From contig NZ_JACAOS010000015.1 of the NCBI RefSeq assembly GCF_013386165.1, positions 1-64,000 on the forward strand: a DNA stretch of 64,000 nt, read 5' to 3'. This DNA is from Pseudomonas gingeri (lineage in GTDB: Bacteria; Pseudomonadota; Gammaproteobacteria; Pseudomonadales; Pseudomonadaceae). This document shows, in pieces, positions 52,697 through 61,239 of this stretch. How positions within the stretch are numbered: position 1 is the stretch's first letter; each line of letters opens with the position of its first letter. The notes beneath the pieces are model-generated. The model did not search any database, was not told the origin of the DNA, and was given only the letters and a program-made list of their open reading frames with translations. The position numbers and the translations under genes are program-made.

Positions 52697-52978
52697 TTAC
52701 GCAGCAACAGCCTGAAAAGCTGGGGCCGGAAAGAGATCAGGCAAGTCAGGACGCAGCTCATGCGCCAAGACTTCACCGCCAGAGGCACGTACTACAGCGT
52801 GAACGCGCTCGGTAGGAACACGACCGGCCTTAAGCCATTTCCAGACATGGGGCTGTTTGACGTTGCAACGGCGAGCAAGCTCAGACTGGTTGTCGTCGCA
52901 AGCCTTCAAAGCCCTCAGCAGGGCTTCAAGCGGGGCAGAAGGTATTGCATTGCTGGCCCTTAAATCGTTTGTAGCCAT
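52697..52978 (-). CDS. Cro-like repressor (YdaS type)
   Basis: 93 residues: PLEALLRALKACDDNQSELARRCNVKQPHVWKWLKAGRVPTERVHAVVRASGG is a helix-turn-helix of the YdaS/Cro type. Divergent from CI with operators between; expected to favour lytic growth. Confidence 0.88.
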   Translation of the reverse strand: MATNDLRASNAIPSAPLEALLRALKACDDNQSELARRCNVKQPHVWKWLKAGRVPTERVHAVVRASGGEVLAHELRPDLPDLFPAPAFQAVAA

Positions 52979-53016
52979 CTGTTTTACCTCAGAATGAGAT
53001 GTCTGGGGCGCAGATT

Positions 53017-53078
53017 ATAACCTAAGGTGTAATCAGTCAACACCCTAGGTGATTGGACACCTTATAACCTTAGTTGTA
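53017..53078. promoter_or_regulatory. Three CI/Cro operators between cro and cI
   Basis: ATAACCTAAGGTGTAAT (53017-53033), CACCCTAGGTGATT (53041-53054) and TATAACCTTAGTTGTA (53063-53078) are variants of a palindrome around AACCTAGGTT. They cover the divergent cro and cI promoters. Confidence 0.8.
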
Positions 53079-53088
53079 GCCTCTACCT

Positions 53089-53868
53089 ATGAACTATCCA
53101 GACAAGTCCGAACTACCTACCCTGGCTGATCGCCTGATCTATGCCATGGGTCAACGCAACCTAGTGCAGGAAGATCTCGGCACCTTGGTTGGCTGCTCGC
53201 AAACCAGCATTCAGAAACTGACCTCGGGCAAGTCCAGGACAAGCAAGTTCCTACCTCAGATTGCCCGGGTTCTGCGGATAGATATTGACTGGCTTGAGCT
53301 GGGGATCCTCCCGAACGCAGAAGCCTCTACAGTCAACTATCGAGTGCAGCCTCGAGATGGGACCCCCTTCATCCTCGGCGAGCTATCAACCTGGGATGAC
53401 TCAACACCACTAGATGACGACGAGGTTGAATTGCCGCTGTACAAGGAAGTAGAGATTGCCTCAGGGACGGGCCGGACAGCCGTTCAGATCGCCTCAGGGC
53501 GCAAGGTACGCTTTTCGAGCTACACCCTTCGCATGGCAGGAGTCGATCCAGCAAACGCAGCCTGTGCGACCAATACCGGCAACTCCAACCACCCGCTGAT
53601 CCTTGATCGCGCCACCCTCGGGGTCGACAAGGGCATGACCAGGATCATCGATGGTCAGTTGTATGCGATTGACCATGACGGCCTTCTTCGCATCAAGTTC
53701 TTGTATCGCCTTCCCGGTGGTGCCTTGCGCTTCCGCAGCTTCAACCGGGAGGAGTACGGTGATGAGGACTACAACCTGGATGCAATCATGGAAAACCGCA
53801 TCCAGATTATTGGCCGCGTGTTCTGGTGGTCGACACTGAACCCAGCGAATTCACCACCTCTGCTATAA
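53089..53868 (+). CDS. CI-type repressor with S24 peptidase domain
   Basis: 259 residues. Helix-turn-helix at about 10-65 (NLVQEDLGTLVGCSQTSIQKLTSGKSR), then a LexA-like domain with S166 (TNTGNSNHPL) and K203 (LLRIKFLYRLPG). The serine context is GNSN rather than the usual GNSM. A possible cleavage point is A-S-G at 124-126. SOS-induced RecA cleavage should release the prophage. Confidence 0.92.
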   Translation: MNYPDKSELPTLADRLIYAMGQRNLVQEDLGTLVGCSQTSIQKLTSGKSRTSKFLPQIARVLRIDIDWLELGILPNAEASTVNYRVQPRDGTPFILGELSTWDDSTPLDDDEVELPLYKEVEIASGTGRTAVQIASGRKVRFSSYTLRMAGVDPANAACATNTGNSNHPLILDRATLGVDKGMTRIIDGQLYAIDHDGLLRIKFLYRLPGGALRFRSFNREEYGDEDYNLDAIMENRIQIIGRVFWWSTLNPANSPPLL

Positions 53869-53870
53869 AA

Positions 53871-53912
53871 TTAAACCCTAGGTTATTGCCACGAATTAAA
53901 ACCTAGGTTATT
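53871..53912. promoter_or_regulatory. Two CI operators ahead of the rightward early operon
   Basis: TTAAACCCTAGGTTATT (53871-53887) and AATTAAAACCTAGGTTATTT (53893-53912) match the operators upstream of cI and lie before the first rightward gene at 53950. CI thus probably represses both early operons. Confidence 0.75.
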
Positions 53913-53949
53913 TTCGCCTCACTCTTCCACCACAGAGCGAGGCAACATC

Positions 53950-54126
53950 ATGCACACCACTGCATCCCTGCACGTCCACCCGGCCGCTGCTAATCCACAC
54001 CACATCTTCGAGGTAAGGCGCCTGGCCCGTCAGTACGGCTGCGCCTTCATCGCGAACAAACCCAAGCCAAAGGCCTCTGTCGTGCCCGCCCCTTTCGACC
54101 CTAACGATGGGGGCCAGGCAGCATGA
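53950..54126 (+). CDS. Small early protein
   Basis: 58 residues, MHTTASLHVHPAAANPHHIF ... ending GGQAA, histidine rich at the N-terminus. First gene of the rightward operon, overlapping the next start (ATGA). No function recognised. Confidence 0.65.
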   Translation: MHTTASLHVHPAAANPHHIFEVRRLARQYGCAFIANKPKPKASVVPAPFDPNDGGQAA

Positions 54127-54713
54127 GAAAGTTCAAGATCGATAACCGGACCCTGAGCCTGCTCAGCGCCCAGGTCAACCTGAGCGAAACCTTTCTGCAC
54201 GTTCTTCGCTCCACACCTCAGCGTCAGGCCCTGGCGTTCCGCTTGAAGGTAGAGCGCAACAAATCGGACACCGCGTTCACCGTCGAACTGGGCAGCGAAC
54301 GCCACTCGCTGACCCTGCCGAACGGCAAGAAAACCCATCTCAAACTGGCTGACTTCATTGAAGAGATTGCCAACGGCCCAGCTCACCAGTGTGATGCTGC
54401 CTTGGAACCGCACATTCCCCACGCGGATCGGCGATACGCCACGTTTGATTCGGACCACATGCACCAGGTGCTCGAGTTGGTTCGTACCGGCGGCACCCTG
54501 AGCCTGGATCTCGGCTTCGATTTGCCGGTCCAGGTTGCCATCCACCGTAATCACACACGCACGGCCGTCACCACCATCATGAGCATCGGCGTCAAACGCC
54601 CTCACACCAAGTGTTTCACCGCATGTGGCACAGATGTGCAGATGTTCGAAAAGATCGCTGAATCCATCCGTCACCTTGCAGCAGCGGCTACACCTGCCGC
54701 GCATGCGGCTTGA
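54123..54713 (+). CDS. Unknown early protein
   Basis: 196 residues, MRKFKIDNRTLSLLSAQVNLSETFLHVLRSTPQRQALAFRLKVERNKSDTAF. No family recognised; no membrane segment or signal. Tightly coupled to both neighbours. Confidence 0.7.
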   Translation: MRKFKIDNRTLSLLSAQVNLSETFLHVLRSTPQRQALAFRLKVERNKSDTAFTVELGSERHSLTLPNGKKTHLKLADFIEEIANGPAHQCDAALEPHIPHADRRYATFDSDHMHQVLELVRTGGTLSLDLGFDLPVQVAIHRNHTRTAVTTIMSIGVKRPHTKCFTACGTDVQMFEKIAESIRHLAAAATPAAHAA

Positions 54714-54724
54714 GGACGACGATC

Positions 54725-55009
54725 ATGGAACGCAACCTCGAAAAGACCGCCAAGTACTTCGGCCTCACCCGCCCCAAGCTGATCAAGCTGATGCGTGAAA
54801 AAGGCCTGCTCACCGACCGCAATCTGCCGGCCTTCCCAGTCCGTGACCGCGAGTACCTGCGTGTCAAGGACAGCAACTGGTACCACAACGAGCTGGGCAT
54901 GCAGTACAGCCAGTCGACCAAGGTCCGGCAAGCCGGCATTGCCTGGCTGGCTAACCAGCTCGGGCTCGATCTTCCTGCCATCCCGGCAGACAACCGTGAC
55001 GTGGCCTAG
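54725..55009 (+). CDS. KilAC-like antirepressor domain protein
   Basis: 94 residues: MERNLEKTAKYFGLTRPKLIKLMREKGLLTDRNLPAFPVRDREYLRVKDSNWYH matches the KilA C-terminal (KilAC) domain, here alone without the usual N-terminal DNA-binding part. Probably binds DNA or a repressor. Confidence 0.8.
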   Translation: MERNLEKTAKYFGLTRPKLIKLMREKGLLTDRNLPAFPVRDREYLRVKDSNWYHNELGMQYSQSTKVRQAGIAWLANQLGLDLPAIPADNRDVA

Positions 55010-55205
55010 GGAGTACGCCCGCCAGATCATCGCCCTCCCCACTCGCAAGGAGCGCAATGCCGCGCTCCTTGAAGTGCCGGAGCATCTGCGCGAGCTGACC
55101 AAACGCCACTGCCTGAACTTCTGGAACCACCCGAAACGGAGAAAGGACCATGGACCACAACCTGATCGATCAGCAGATCCTCGCCCTACTGCGCACCCCC
55201 ATTGA
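54996..55205 (+). CDS. Small phage protein overlapping KilAC and next gene
   Basis: 69 residues from GTG 54996: TWPREYARQIIALPTRKERNAALLEVPEHLRELTKRHCLNFW is a recurring phage sequence type of unknown role. It overlaps the genes on both sides; the 3' overlap of 56 bases is unusual and the end may be less certain. Confidence 0.6.
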   Translation: MTWPREYARQIIALPTRKERNAALLEVPEHLRELTKRHCLNFWNHPKRRKDHGPQPDRSADPRPTAHPH

Positions 55206-55569
55206 TCAACGCACACCGGAATGCCTCGCAGAAGCCCTGCAGCGCATCGCCGAGGCGACTGAGCCAAATGAGCCGGGGCCAATCGCTGCCTTGCCGGGCC
55301 AGACCAACCCGACCTCGATCCAGCGAGAACAACTCAAGCTAGCCGCCATTGCCAGCCTCCTAAAACAGGAGTCGAACTACAGAGCCAGCTCTACCCAGCT
55401 CAACATCAGCGAATACAACTCAGACCGATACCAGACATTGACGATCTTGCTGACAACCCACGAAAGCAGCTCAGACGACAGCTTCATGATCGGCAGCGGC
55501 AGTACGGCCGAGGGTGCTCTGAGAGATCTTCATACAGTGAAAAAGACCCGGACGGAACTTGTCGCATGA
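55150..55569 (+). CDS. Unknown early protein
   Basis: 139 residues, MDHNLIDQQILALLRTPIDQRTPECLAEALQRIAEATEPNEPG. ATG follows GGAGAAAGG. No domain recognised. ATGA-type overlap with PrtN. Confidence 0.7.
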   Translation: MDHNLIDQQILALLRTPIDQRTPECLAEALQRIAEATEPNEPGPIAALPGQTNPTSIQREQLKLAAIASLLKQESNYRASSTQLNISEYNSDRYQTLTILLTTHESSSDDSFMIGSGSTAEGALRDLHTVKKTRTELVA

Positions 55570-55892
55570 AGGATGCCAACCAGAACCCGTTACGGCTTAT
55601 GCCAGCACCGGAAACGGCCACCGTCGAGCTGCTCTATCGCACCTTTGGTGACGTGCTTATCCCCCTGGAAAAGCTGCGCGTGCAGTACTTCCGCAACCTC
55701 AACGAGCAGTCGTTCGCGGCCGAGATCAGCAGCGGCCGGATTCAGTTGCCCGTGACCACGCTGGACAGCAGCCGCAAGGCACCGAAGTACGCACATATCA
55801 AGCATGTCGCCGCACTGATCGACATCCGCGCCTACAGGGCGGATGAGGACCACGCCAAGCTGCAGACCGACTCACCCGAGCAAGACCAGTAA
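55566..55892 (+). CDS. PrtN-like pyocin activator
   Basis: 108 residues: ATVELLYRTFGDVLIPLEKLRVQYFRNLNEQSFAAEISSGRIQLPVTTLDSSRKAPKYAHIKHVAALIDIRA is the PrtN family. In P. aeruginosa PrtN switches on pyocin genes. Here it sits in a prophage early operon, so it could activate this phage's late genes or the host's tailocin genes. Confidence 0.88.
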   Translation: MKDANQNPLRLMPAPETATVELLYRTFGDVLIPLEKLRVQYFRNLNEQSFAAEISSGRIQLPVTTLDSSRKAPKYAHIKHVAALIDIRAYRADEDHAKLQTDSPEQDQ

Positions 55893-55941
55893 CCCAAACG
55901 GCTGCCACCACCAGCCAATGAAACTACTAGGAGCACACCAC

Positions 55942-56358
55942 ATGACCGCAATTCAGATTTGCGCACTGACCGCCCTCATCCTTTGTGTCGGCCTCACCTA
56001 TTGGGGCGGCTATCGCGGCGGCCGAAGCGATGGCCACTTCGAGGGTATCGACGAGGGCAAAGCCATTCAGCAGGCCGATAACTCGGAGGCGATCCGCGAG
56101 CTGCAGCTGCTGCTAGAACAGGCCAAAAGCAATCACAAATCACTTTACCAACACTATAAGCGCGCTCTGGCCGCATCGAAATTCGGGCAAGACGAACGCC
56201 AGGCACTGCTCGCAATCGCCGACCAACTGAAACTGGCCGCTGAAACCTTCAGGGTACTTTCTGCCCCTGGCTCGACCAAGACAGCGCTTGAGCTGCGAGA
56301 CAAGGCTCAGACCATGGCAGCGCTGCTGGAACCTATCGTGCAGGAGACGGCAGCATGA
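55942..56358 (+). CDS. Unknown membrane-anchored coiled-coil protein
   Basis: 138 residues: one N-terminal membrane helix (IQICALTALILCVGLTYWGGYRGG) then a helical tail. ATG 55942 follows TAGGAGCAC. Unknown role. Confidence 0.7.
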   Translation: MTAIQICALTALILCVGLTYWGGYRGGRSDGHFEGIDEGKAIQQADNSEAIRELQLLLEQAKSNHKSLYQHYKRALAASKFGQDERQALLAIADQLKLAAETFRVLSAPGSTKTALELRDKAQTMAALLEPIVQETAA

Positions 56359-56576
56359 AACGGTCCCCCATGATGCTGCGCCTCACCCCACAAGCAGCTG
56401 GTGAACTGCAACAGCAGCACACCAATGCCACCACAAAACTGCGTGACCTGACCCGGCACCGCAAAGAGTTCGACCGTCAACTGAAAGAGCTGGTCGGCTA
56501 CGAGGCCCTGCGCAAACTGCACAAGGACACCGACAACGCTTTGCTGCTGGCCGACCTGCGCAAGGAGGCCGCGTGA
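56355..56576 (+). CDS. Small helical early protein
   Basis: 73 residues, highly charged helix (HTNATTKLRDLTRHRKEFDRQLKELVGYEALRKL). Stop overlaps the next ATG. Function unknown. Confidence 0.65.
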   Translation: MKRSPMMLRLTPQAAGELQQQHTNATTKLRDLTRHRKEFDRQLKELVGYEALRKLHKDTDNALLLADLRKEAA

Positions 56577-57118
56577 TGAGCCAGATACTCACCCGTACCG
56601 GCCAGCAGTTCGACGTGCTCCGACCTGAAACCGGCCAGATTGACCCACGGGATATTTCCCACGCACTGGCGCACCTGTGCCGGTTCAACGGCCACACCCA
56701 CGAGTTCTACAGCGTGGCCCAACACAGCTGCATGGTCGCCGACCTGGTGCCCGAGGAGCACAAACTGGCCGCCCTGCTCCACGATGCCACCGAGGCCTAC
56801 ATCGGCGACATGGTGCGACCGATCAAGGAGGTCATGGCTGCTTACCAGCAAATGGAGCATGTGCTTTGGCTCCAGATATGCGTGCGCTTTGGCCTCGGCC
56901 CGCTGTTACCGGAGTCGGTACAACACGCAGACCTGATCGCACTGGCCACCGAACGCCGAGACCTAATGCCCCCCGACCCGGCCATCTGGGATGTCTTGAT
57001 CGGCATCGAACCCATAGCTGAAACCATCCGTCCCTGGTCCGCGACCGAAGCTCGGCTCACCTACCACCAGCGCCTGATGGATCAACTTGCTATCGAACAC
57101 CGGAGAAAAGCGGTATGA
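56576..57118 (+). CDS. HD-domain phosphohydrolase (YfbR-like)
   Basis: 180 residues. Metal ligands: H33, H50 (FYSVAQHS) and H69-D70 (LLHDATEAYIGDM). Family members remove phosphate from deoxynucleotides or similar, so it may adjust nucleotide pools for phage replication. ATG 56576 overlaps the previous stop. Confidence 0.85.
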   Translation: MSQILTRTGQQFDVLRPETGQIDPRDISHALAHLCRFNGHTHEFYSVAQHSCMVADLVPEEHKLAALLHDATEAYIGDMVRPIKEVMAAYQQMEHVLWLQICVRFGLGPLLPESVQHADLIALATERRDLMPPDPAIWDVLIGIEPIAETIRPWSATEARLTYHQRLMDQLAIEHRRKAV

Positions 57119-58224
57119 CGCACTCACAGGACAACACCCAGACCCAGACCGCTTTGCTCCGCAACGACAACGGGATCGACACGCCCGTAAAAAACAGTCT
57201 CTGCTGCGCAGCAGCAGGCATTATTGCCTCTACCCGCGCCACCACCGAGGCGCTTATACCCCACGAAAAGCTGCGCGAGGCAGCAACCCCTGAAGCCACG
57301 CTGAACGCTCAGAATCGCCCGCTCGCGCAGCCTGTCGTGGGGTGTATGCACCCTTCAAGCCACGCGAATCCATTCCCTGAATCGACAGCAGGCCGGAAGT
57401 ATTGGCCCGCCGATCTGACCGACGTCCAGCCCCGCGAATGGGCCACCATGTCACCGCGCCACGTTGCCGAATTTGCCGGCATGACGGAGGTGTGGCTGCT
57501 GCTAGATGCTGCCCAGAAGCACATTGCCGAGCTGACACTGAGCAAGGGCGTCCAGCAGGCCAAGAGCGATCTCCTTGCCAGCCAACTCGCCCCTGATCGT
57601 TTCATTTTCACCGAGCAGGGCGGTATGGAAGAGCACGATCTGGGCGAGTGGGTTGCCCATGGCGCATTCGACCACGTTCGGGGCGAATTGACGGAGCAGA
57701 TCGCCAAGCAGGCACTGGACAAGCAGCACCTGCAGGCCAAGGTCGACGCACTCCAGGCAAGACTGGACAAAGCCGACCTGGCACTGGACGACAAGAACAA
57801 GGAAATCCGGGCTATTCATGCAATGACAGGGAGCGAGAGGATGATCGCCAAGATAGGCGATGCCCGGAGCCAGGCGGATGATCTTCTGGCTGCTGCAGGT
57901 TTCAATCCTGGGCCATGGTTCGACGACGAACACCGCAACCTTGTCCTCAGCGATATCAGCGGCCTACGCCCTGCGATGGCCGCAGCTAGGACTGAGGCGG
58001 AAAAGGAAAATTCAGCAGTACTGGATCTCGAGATCAAGAACTCTGACCTACAAGAACATCTCTCTCAACGCAGCCTGCTACTTAAGCGACTCCTCGACGC
58101 CGCCACAGATGTTCACCCGCACATCGATGGTCAGGCCCGCCGAAAACGTTTTTTTACTCAGATCCGGGCATTAACCAAGTTGCTGCAGGGTGACACAGTC
58201 CATGCCATGGCGGTGACGCTATGA
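57115..58224 (+). CDS. Unknown coiled-coil early protein
   Basis: 369 residues. Central and C-terminal coiled coils (about 190-270 and 300-350: QALDKQHLQAKVDALQARLDKADLALDDKNKEIRAIHAM). The N-terminal part up to about 110 is low-complexity. No family recognised; ATG overlaps the HD gene stop. Confidence 0.7.
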   Translation: MTHSQDNTQTQTALLRNDNGIDTPVKNSLCCAAAGIIASTRATTEALIPHEKLREAATPEATLNAQNRPLAQPVVGCMHPSSHANPFPESTAGRKYWPADLTDVQPREWATMSPRHVAEFAGMTEVWLLLDAAQKHIAELTLSKGVQQAKSDLLASQLAPDRFIFTEQGGMEEHDLGEWVAHGAFDHVRGELTEQIAKQALDKQHLQAKVDALQARLDKADLALDDKNKEIRAIHAMTGSERMIAKIGDARSQADDLLAAAGFNPGPWFDDEHRNLVLSDISGLRPAMAAARTEAEKENSAVLDLEIKNSDLQEHLSQRSLLLKRLLDAATDVHPHIDGQARRKRFFTQIRALTKLLQGDTVHAMAVTL

Positions 58225-59981
58225 CTGCTTTCCGCAAACACAACCTCGCCGAGGCCATCTACTACGGGCAGATGTCCCTAAGTCTCCGGCAGTACCTGAA
58301 TGTCGACCTCTTCGCGGGTGGCGGCGGAGCCTCGGAAGCCACGGAGCAAGCCACGGGTGAGAGCGTGGACATCGCCGTCAACCATGACGACGACGCCATC
58401 AGCATGCACATCGTCAACCACCCGCAAGCCACTCACTACCGCGAAGACATCCGCAAGGTAGAGCCTCGGGACGCAACCAAAGGCCGTCCCGTTGGGCGTC
58501 TTCACGCGAGCCCCGAATGCACACATCACAGCCAAGCAGCTGGCGGCCAGCCACGCAGTAAGGAAAGCAGGGCCCTGTCGTGGATGGTGATCAAGTGGTG
58601 TGGCCAGACCCTGCCGCTGATGCTCACCATGGAGAACGTGATGCAGATTCTCCAATGGGGACCGCTGATCGCCAAACGCTGCAAGGCGACCGGTCGCGTG
58701 ATCCGCCTCGACGGGACCGTCGCAGCACCTGGTGAGTGCGTATCGGTGCAGGAACAGTTCCTGATCCCGGACCCCAAACGGAAGGGGCACACCTGGCGCC
58801 GCTTCCTGAAGATCCTGAGTGGCATGGGCTACAAATTCCATTATGACAAGCTGGTAGCGGCCGACTTCGGCGCGGCCACCACCCGTGCACGCCTGTTCTT
58901 CATCGCCCGCAAGGACGGCGTCCAGCTCAACTGGCCAGAGGCCTCCCACGCCAAAGTGCCAGGGCCTGGACAACTGCCGTGGGAGCCTATCGCTAGCTGC
59001 ATTGACTGGAACCTACCTTGCCCCTCCATCTTCCTCGACACCGAGGAAGGCAAGGCAGCAAGCGTTCGCCGCCCGCTGAAGCCCAAGACTATGGAGCGCA
59101 TCCGCAAGGGCATTCGTCGCTACCTGCTGGACCACCCCAACCCCTTCATCGTCAGTGTCAACCATGGTGGCAACGACTTCAGAGGGCAGTCGACTGACAC
59201 ACCGGCGGCGACGATCACGGGCGGCCAGGGGTTCGCGCTGGTACAACCCGTCGTGGCGCCGTTCATCACCGAGCACGCCAATGCAAGCAACCAGCGCAAC
59301 ATGCCGGCGGACGAGCCCGGGCGAACGATCTGCAGCGAGGTCAAAGGTGGCCACTTCGCCGTTGTGACGCCAACACTGGTGAACGCTGCCTACGTTGCAC
59401 AACACAACGGGGGATACAACACCACTCTCGGCCGCCACCCGGAGGAGCCAGCGACTGCGCTGACCACCACCGGCAGCCAGCAGAACGTTGTGACCGCCAG
59501 CCTCGTGACCCTGCGTAACAACAGCATTGGTGAAGATCTTCGCGATCAAGCTCCTGCCATCACCGCCGGCGGGACACATCTGGCGCTGGTGGAGTGCACT
59601 CTATCTCCAAAGCATCAGGAAGGCGCAGAGCGCGTCGCCGCATTCCTGATGGGCTATTACGGCAGCGACAACACCTACGACGCCCGCGACCCGGCCGCCA
59701 CCATCACCACCCGGGACCGCCTGGCGCTGGTGACGGTGACGATCAAGGGCAACCCATACGTGATCGTCGATATCGGCATGCGGATGCTCACCCCAGCCGA
59801 GCTGTACCACATCCAGGGTTTCCCACATGACTACAAGATAGATTTCGGGCACGACGGCCGTAAGTTCTCCAACAAGGCCAAAGTGAAAATGTGTGGCAAT
59901 TCGGTCTCGCCGAAGCCCTATAGGGCACTGCTAGAGGCCAACCCACTGTTTCCCGAAGCCGAAATGCAGGAGGCAGCATGA
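58221..59981 (+). CDS. C5 cytosine DNA methyltransferase
   Basis: 586 residues. Motif I DLFAGGGG (29-36), catalytic C100 in ASPECTHHS, ENV in MENVMQI and the C-terminal motif FGHDGRKFSNKAKVKMCGNSVSPKP. SPEC replaces the usual PCQ context, as in large phage enzymes. A long region (about 320-490) of repeated TPAATITGG / EPATALTTTGSQ / APAITAGG / DPAATITTRD units is the target-recognition part. Probably orphan, protecting phage DNA. Confidence 0.92.
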   Translation: MTAFRKHNLAEAIYYGQMSLSLRQYLNVDLFAGGGGASEATEQATGESVDIAVNHDDDAISMHIVNHPQATHYREDIRKVEPRDATKGRPVGRLHASPECTHHSQAAGGQPRSKESRALSWMVIKWCGQTLPLMLTMENVMQILQWGPLIAKRCKATGRVIRLDGTVAAPGECVSVQEQFLIPDPKRKGHTWRRFLKILSGMGYKFHYDKLVAADFGAATTRARLFFIARKDGVQLNWPEASHAKVPGPGQLPWEPIASCIDWNLPCPSIFLDTEEGKAASVRRPLKPKTMERIRKGIRRYLLDHPNPFIVSVNHGGNDFRGQSTDTPAATITGGQGFALVQPVVAPFITEHANASNQRNMPADEPGRTICSEVKGGHFAVVTPTLVNAAYVAQHNGGYNTTLGRHPEEPATALTTTGSQQNVVTASLVTLRNNSIGEDLRDQAPAITAGGTHLALVECTLSPKHQEGAERVAAFLMGYYGSDNTYDARDPAATITTRDRLALVTVTIKGNPYVIVDIGMRMLTPAELYHIQGFPHDYKIDFGHDGRKFSNKAKVKMCGNSVSPKPYRALLEANPLFPEAEMQEAA

Positions 59982-60967
59982 CCACCCATAACATCGTTAG
60001 CGTAAGCGGCGGTAAGGACAGTACGGCAACCCTGCTGGTCGCCATCGCCCTGGAAACACCAAACCTGCAGGCCGTCTTCGCGGACACCGGCAACGAGCAT
60101 GAACAGACCTATCAGTATCTGGACTACCTGGAGCAGGCTACCGGCGTGCCCATCACCCGGGTTCGCGCCGACTTCACACGCCAGATCGCCGGCAAACGCA
60201 AGTTCATAGAAGCCAAGTGGCGCGAACAAGGCATTGACGAAGCCGTCGTGTTGGCCGCACTCGACGTGCTGCAACCGACCGGTAATCCGTTCCTCGACCT
60301 CTGCATCTGGAAAGGTCGATTCCCCTCCCGCAAGGCCCAGTTCTGCACCATGGAGCTGAAGCGCGATCCGATGCTGGAGCAGGTGGTCATGCCACTGATG
60401 GGCAAGAGCGACATGCTGGTCAGTTGGCAAGGCGTCCGGGCCGACGAATCACTGAACAGGCGCTACCTGCCTGAGTGCGACGAGGTTGGTGGAGGGCTGT
60501 TCAACTACAGGCCGATCCTGAAGTGGGATATCCCAGCGGTGTTCGAGGCCCATCGTTACATGGACATAAAGCCGAACCCACTGTACTCCCAGGGCATGGG
60601 CCGTGTGGGGTGCATGCCCTGCATCAACTGCCGTAAGGATGAGCTGCGCGAGATCGCCCTACGCTTCCCCGAAGTCATCGACCGGATTGACCGCTGGGAG
60701 CGACTGACGCAGCAAGCGAGCAAGAGCGGCGCAGCAACCTTCTTCGCGGGCTCCAATGCAAAACACCCAAGAGGCTCAATAGCCGGCCTACCCGCTATAG
60801 AGGTGATGGAAATAGCCAGCATCCGCCAAGCAGTGGAATGGTCGAAGACAGCCCGAGGCGGCATCCAGTACGACCTGATGATTGCCACTGATGCCACCGC
60901 TTGCTCCAGCGCCTACGGGCTCTGCGAGTCGGCCTGGGAGCCGGTGACCATTTCGGAGGCAGCATGA
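59978..60967 (+). CDS. PAPS-reductase-like PP-loop ATPase
   Basis: 329 residues. PP-loop VSVSGGKDSTATLL at the N-terminus; cysteines in CMPCINCRKDE, like DndC and other sulfur-transfer enzymes with metal clusters. Overlaps the methyltransferase stop (ATGA), so the two are co-made. True cysteine metabolism is unlikely in a phage; nucleic acid thiolation or modification is a guess. Confidence 0.85.
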   Translation: MTTHNIVSVSGGKDSTATLLVAIALETPNLQAVFADTGNEHEQTYQYLDYLEQATGVPITRVRADFTRQIAGKRKFIEAKWREQGIDEAVVLAALDVLQPTGNPFLDLCIWKGRFPSRKAQFCTMELKRDPMLEQVVMPLMGKSDMLVSWQGVRADESLNRRYLPECDEVGGGLFNYRPILKWDIPAVFEAHRYMDIKPNPLYSQGMGRVGCMPCINCRKDELREIALRFPEVIDRIDRWERLTQQASKSGAATFFAGSNAKHPRGSIAGLPAIEVMEIASIRQAVEWSKTARGGIQYDLMIATDATACSSAYGLCESAWEPVTISEAA

Positions 60968-61236
60968 AAGCAGCCCTACCCAACCCTGAACTGGACGGTG
61001 TGAACCTCAGCGCAACAGTCAGCACCGGCTTCACCGCAACAGGCCCAATGGGCACAAAAGCCCGTATGGCCATCGTCGACGAGCAAGGCAACATCCTGGC
61101 TTCCGGCGACGACGTTGCCTGGGCAGCCTGGCGCGTGTGCGTCGAGGTACAGGAGAACTTCTGGGAGGGACAGGGACACCTGGTGGTTCATGCCAGCCCA
61201 CCATGTCAAGGCCATAGCAAGAAGCTTGCAGCTTGA
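60964..61236 (+). CDS. Small protein after the PP-loop gene
   Basis: 90 residues: MKAALPNPELDGVNLSATVSTGFTATGPMGTKARMAIVDEQGN. The C-terminus has ASPPCQGHSKKL, a look-alike of the PCQ methylase motif but without the rest of the enzyme. Last gene of the rightward operon; function unknown. Confidence 0.65.
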   Translation: MKAALPNPELDGVNLSATVSTGFTATGPMGTKARMAIVDEQGNILASGDDVAWAAWRVCVEVQENFWEGQGHLVVHASPPCQGHSKKLAA

Positions 61237-61239
61237 TTG

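Noticed and set aside
60964-61236. Fragment of a second cytosine methyltransferase because of SPPCQGHS
   Set aside because: Only the short motif is present and the rest of the small protein shows no methylase motifs.
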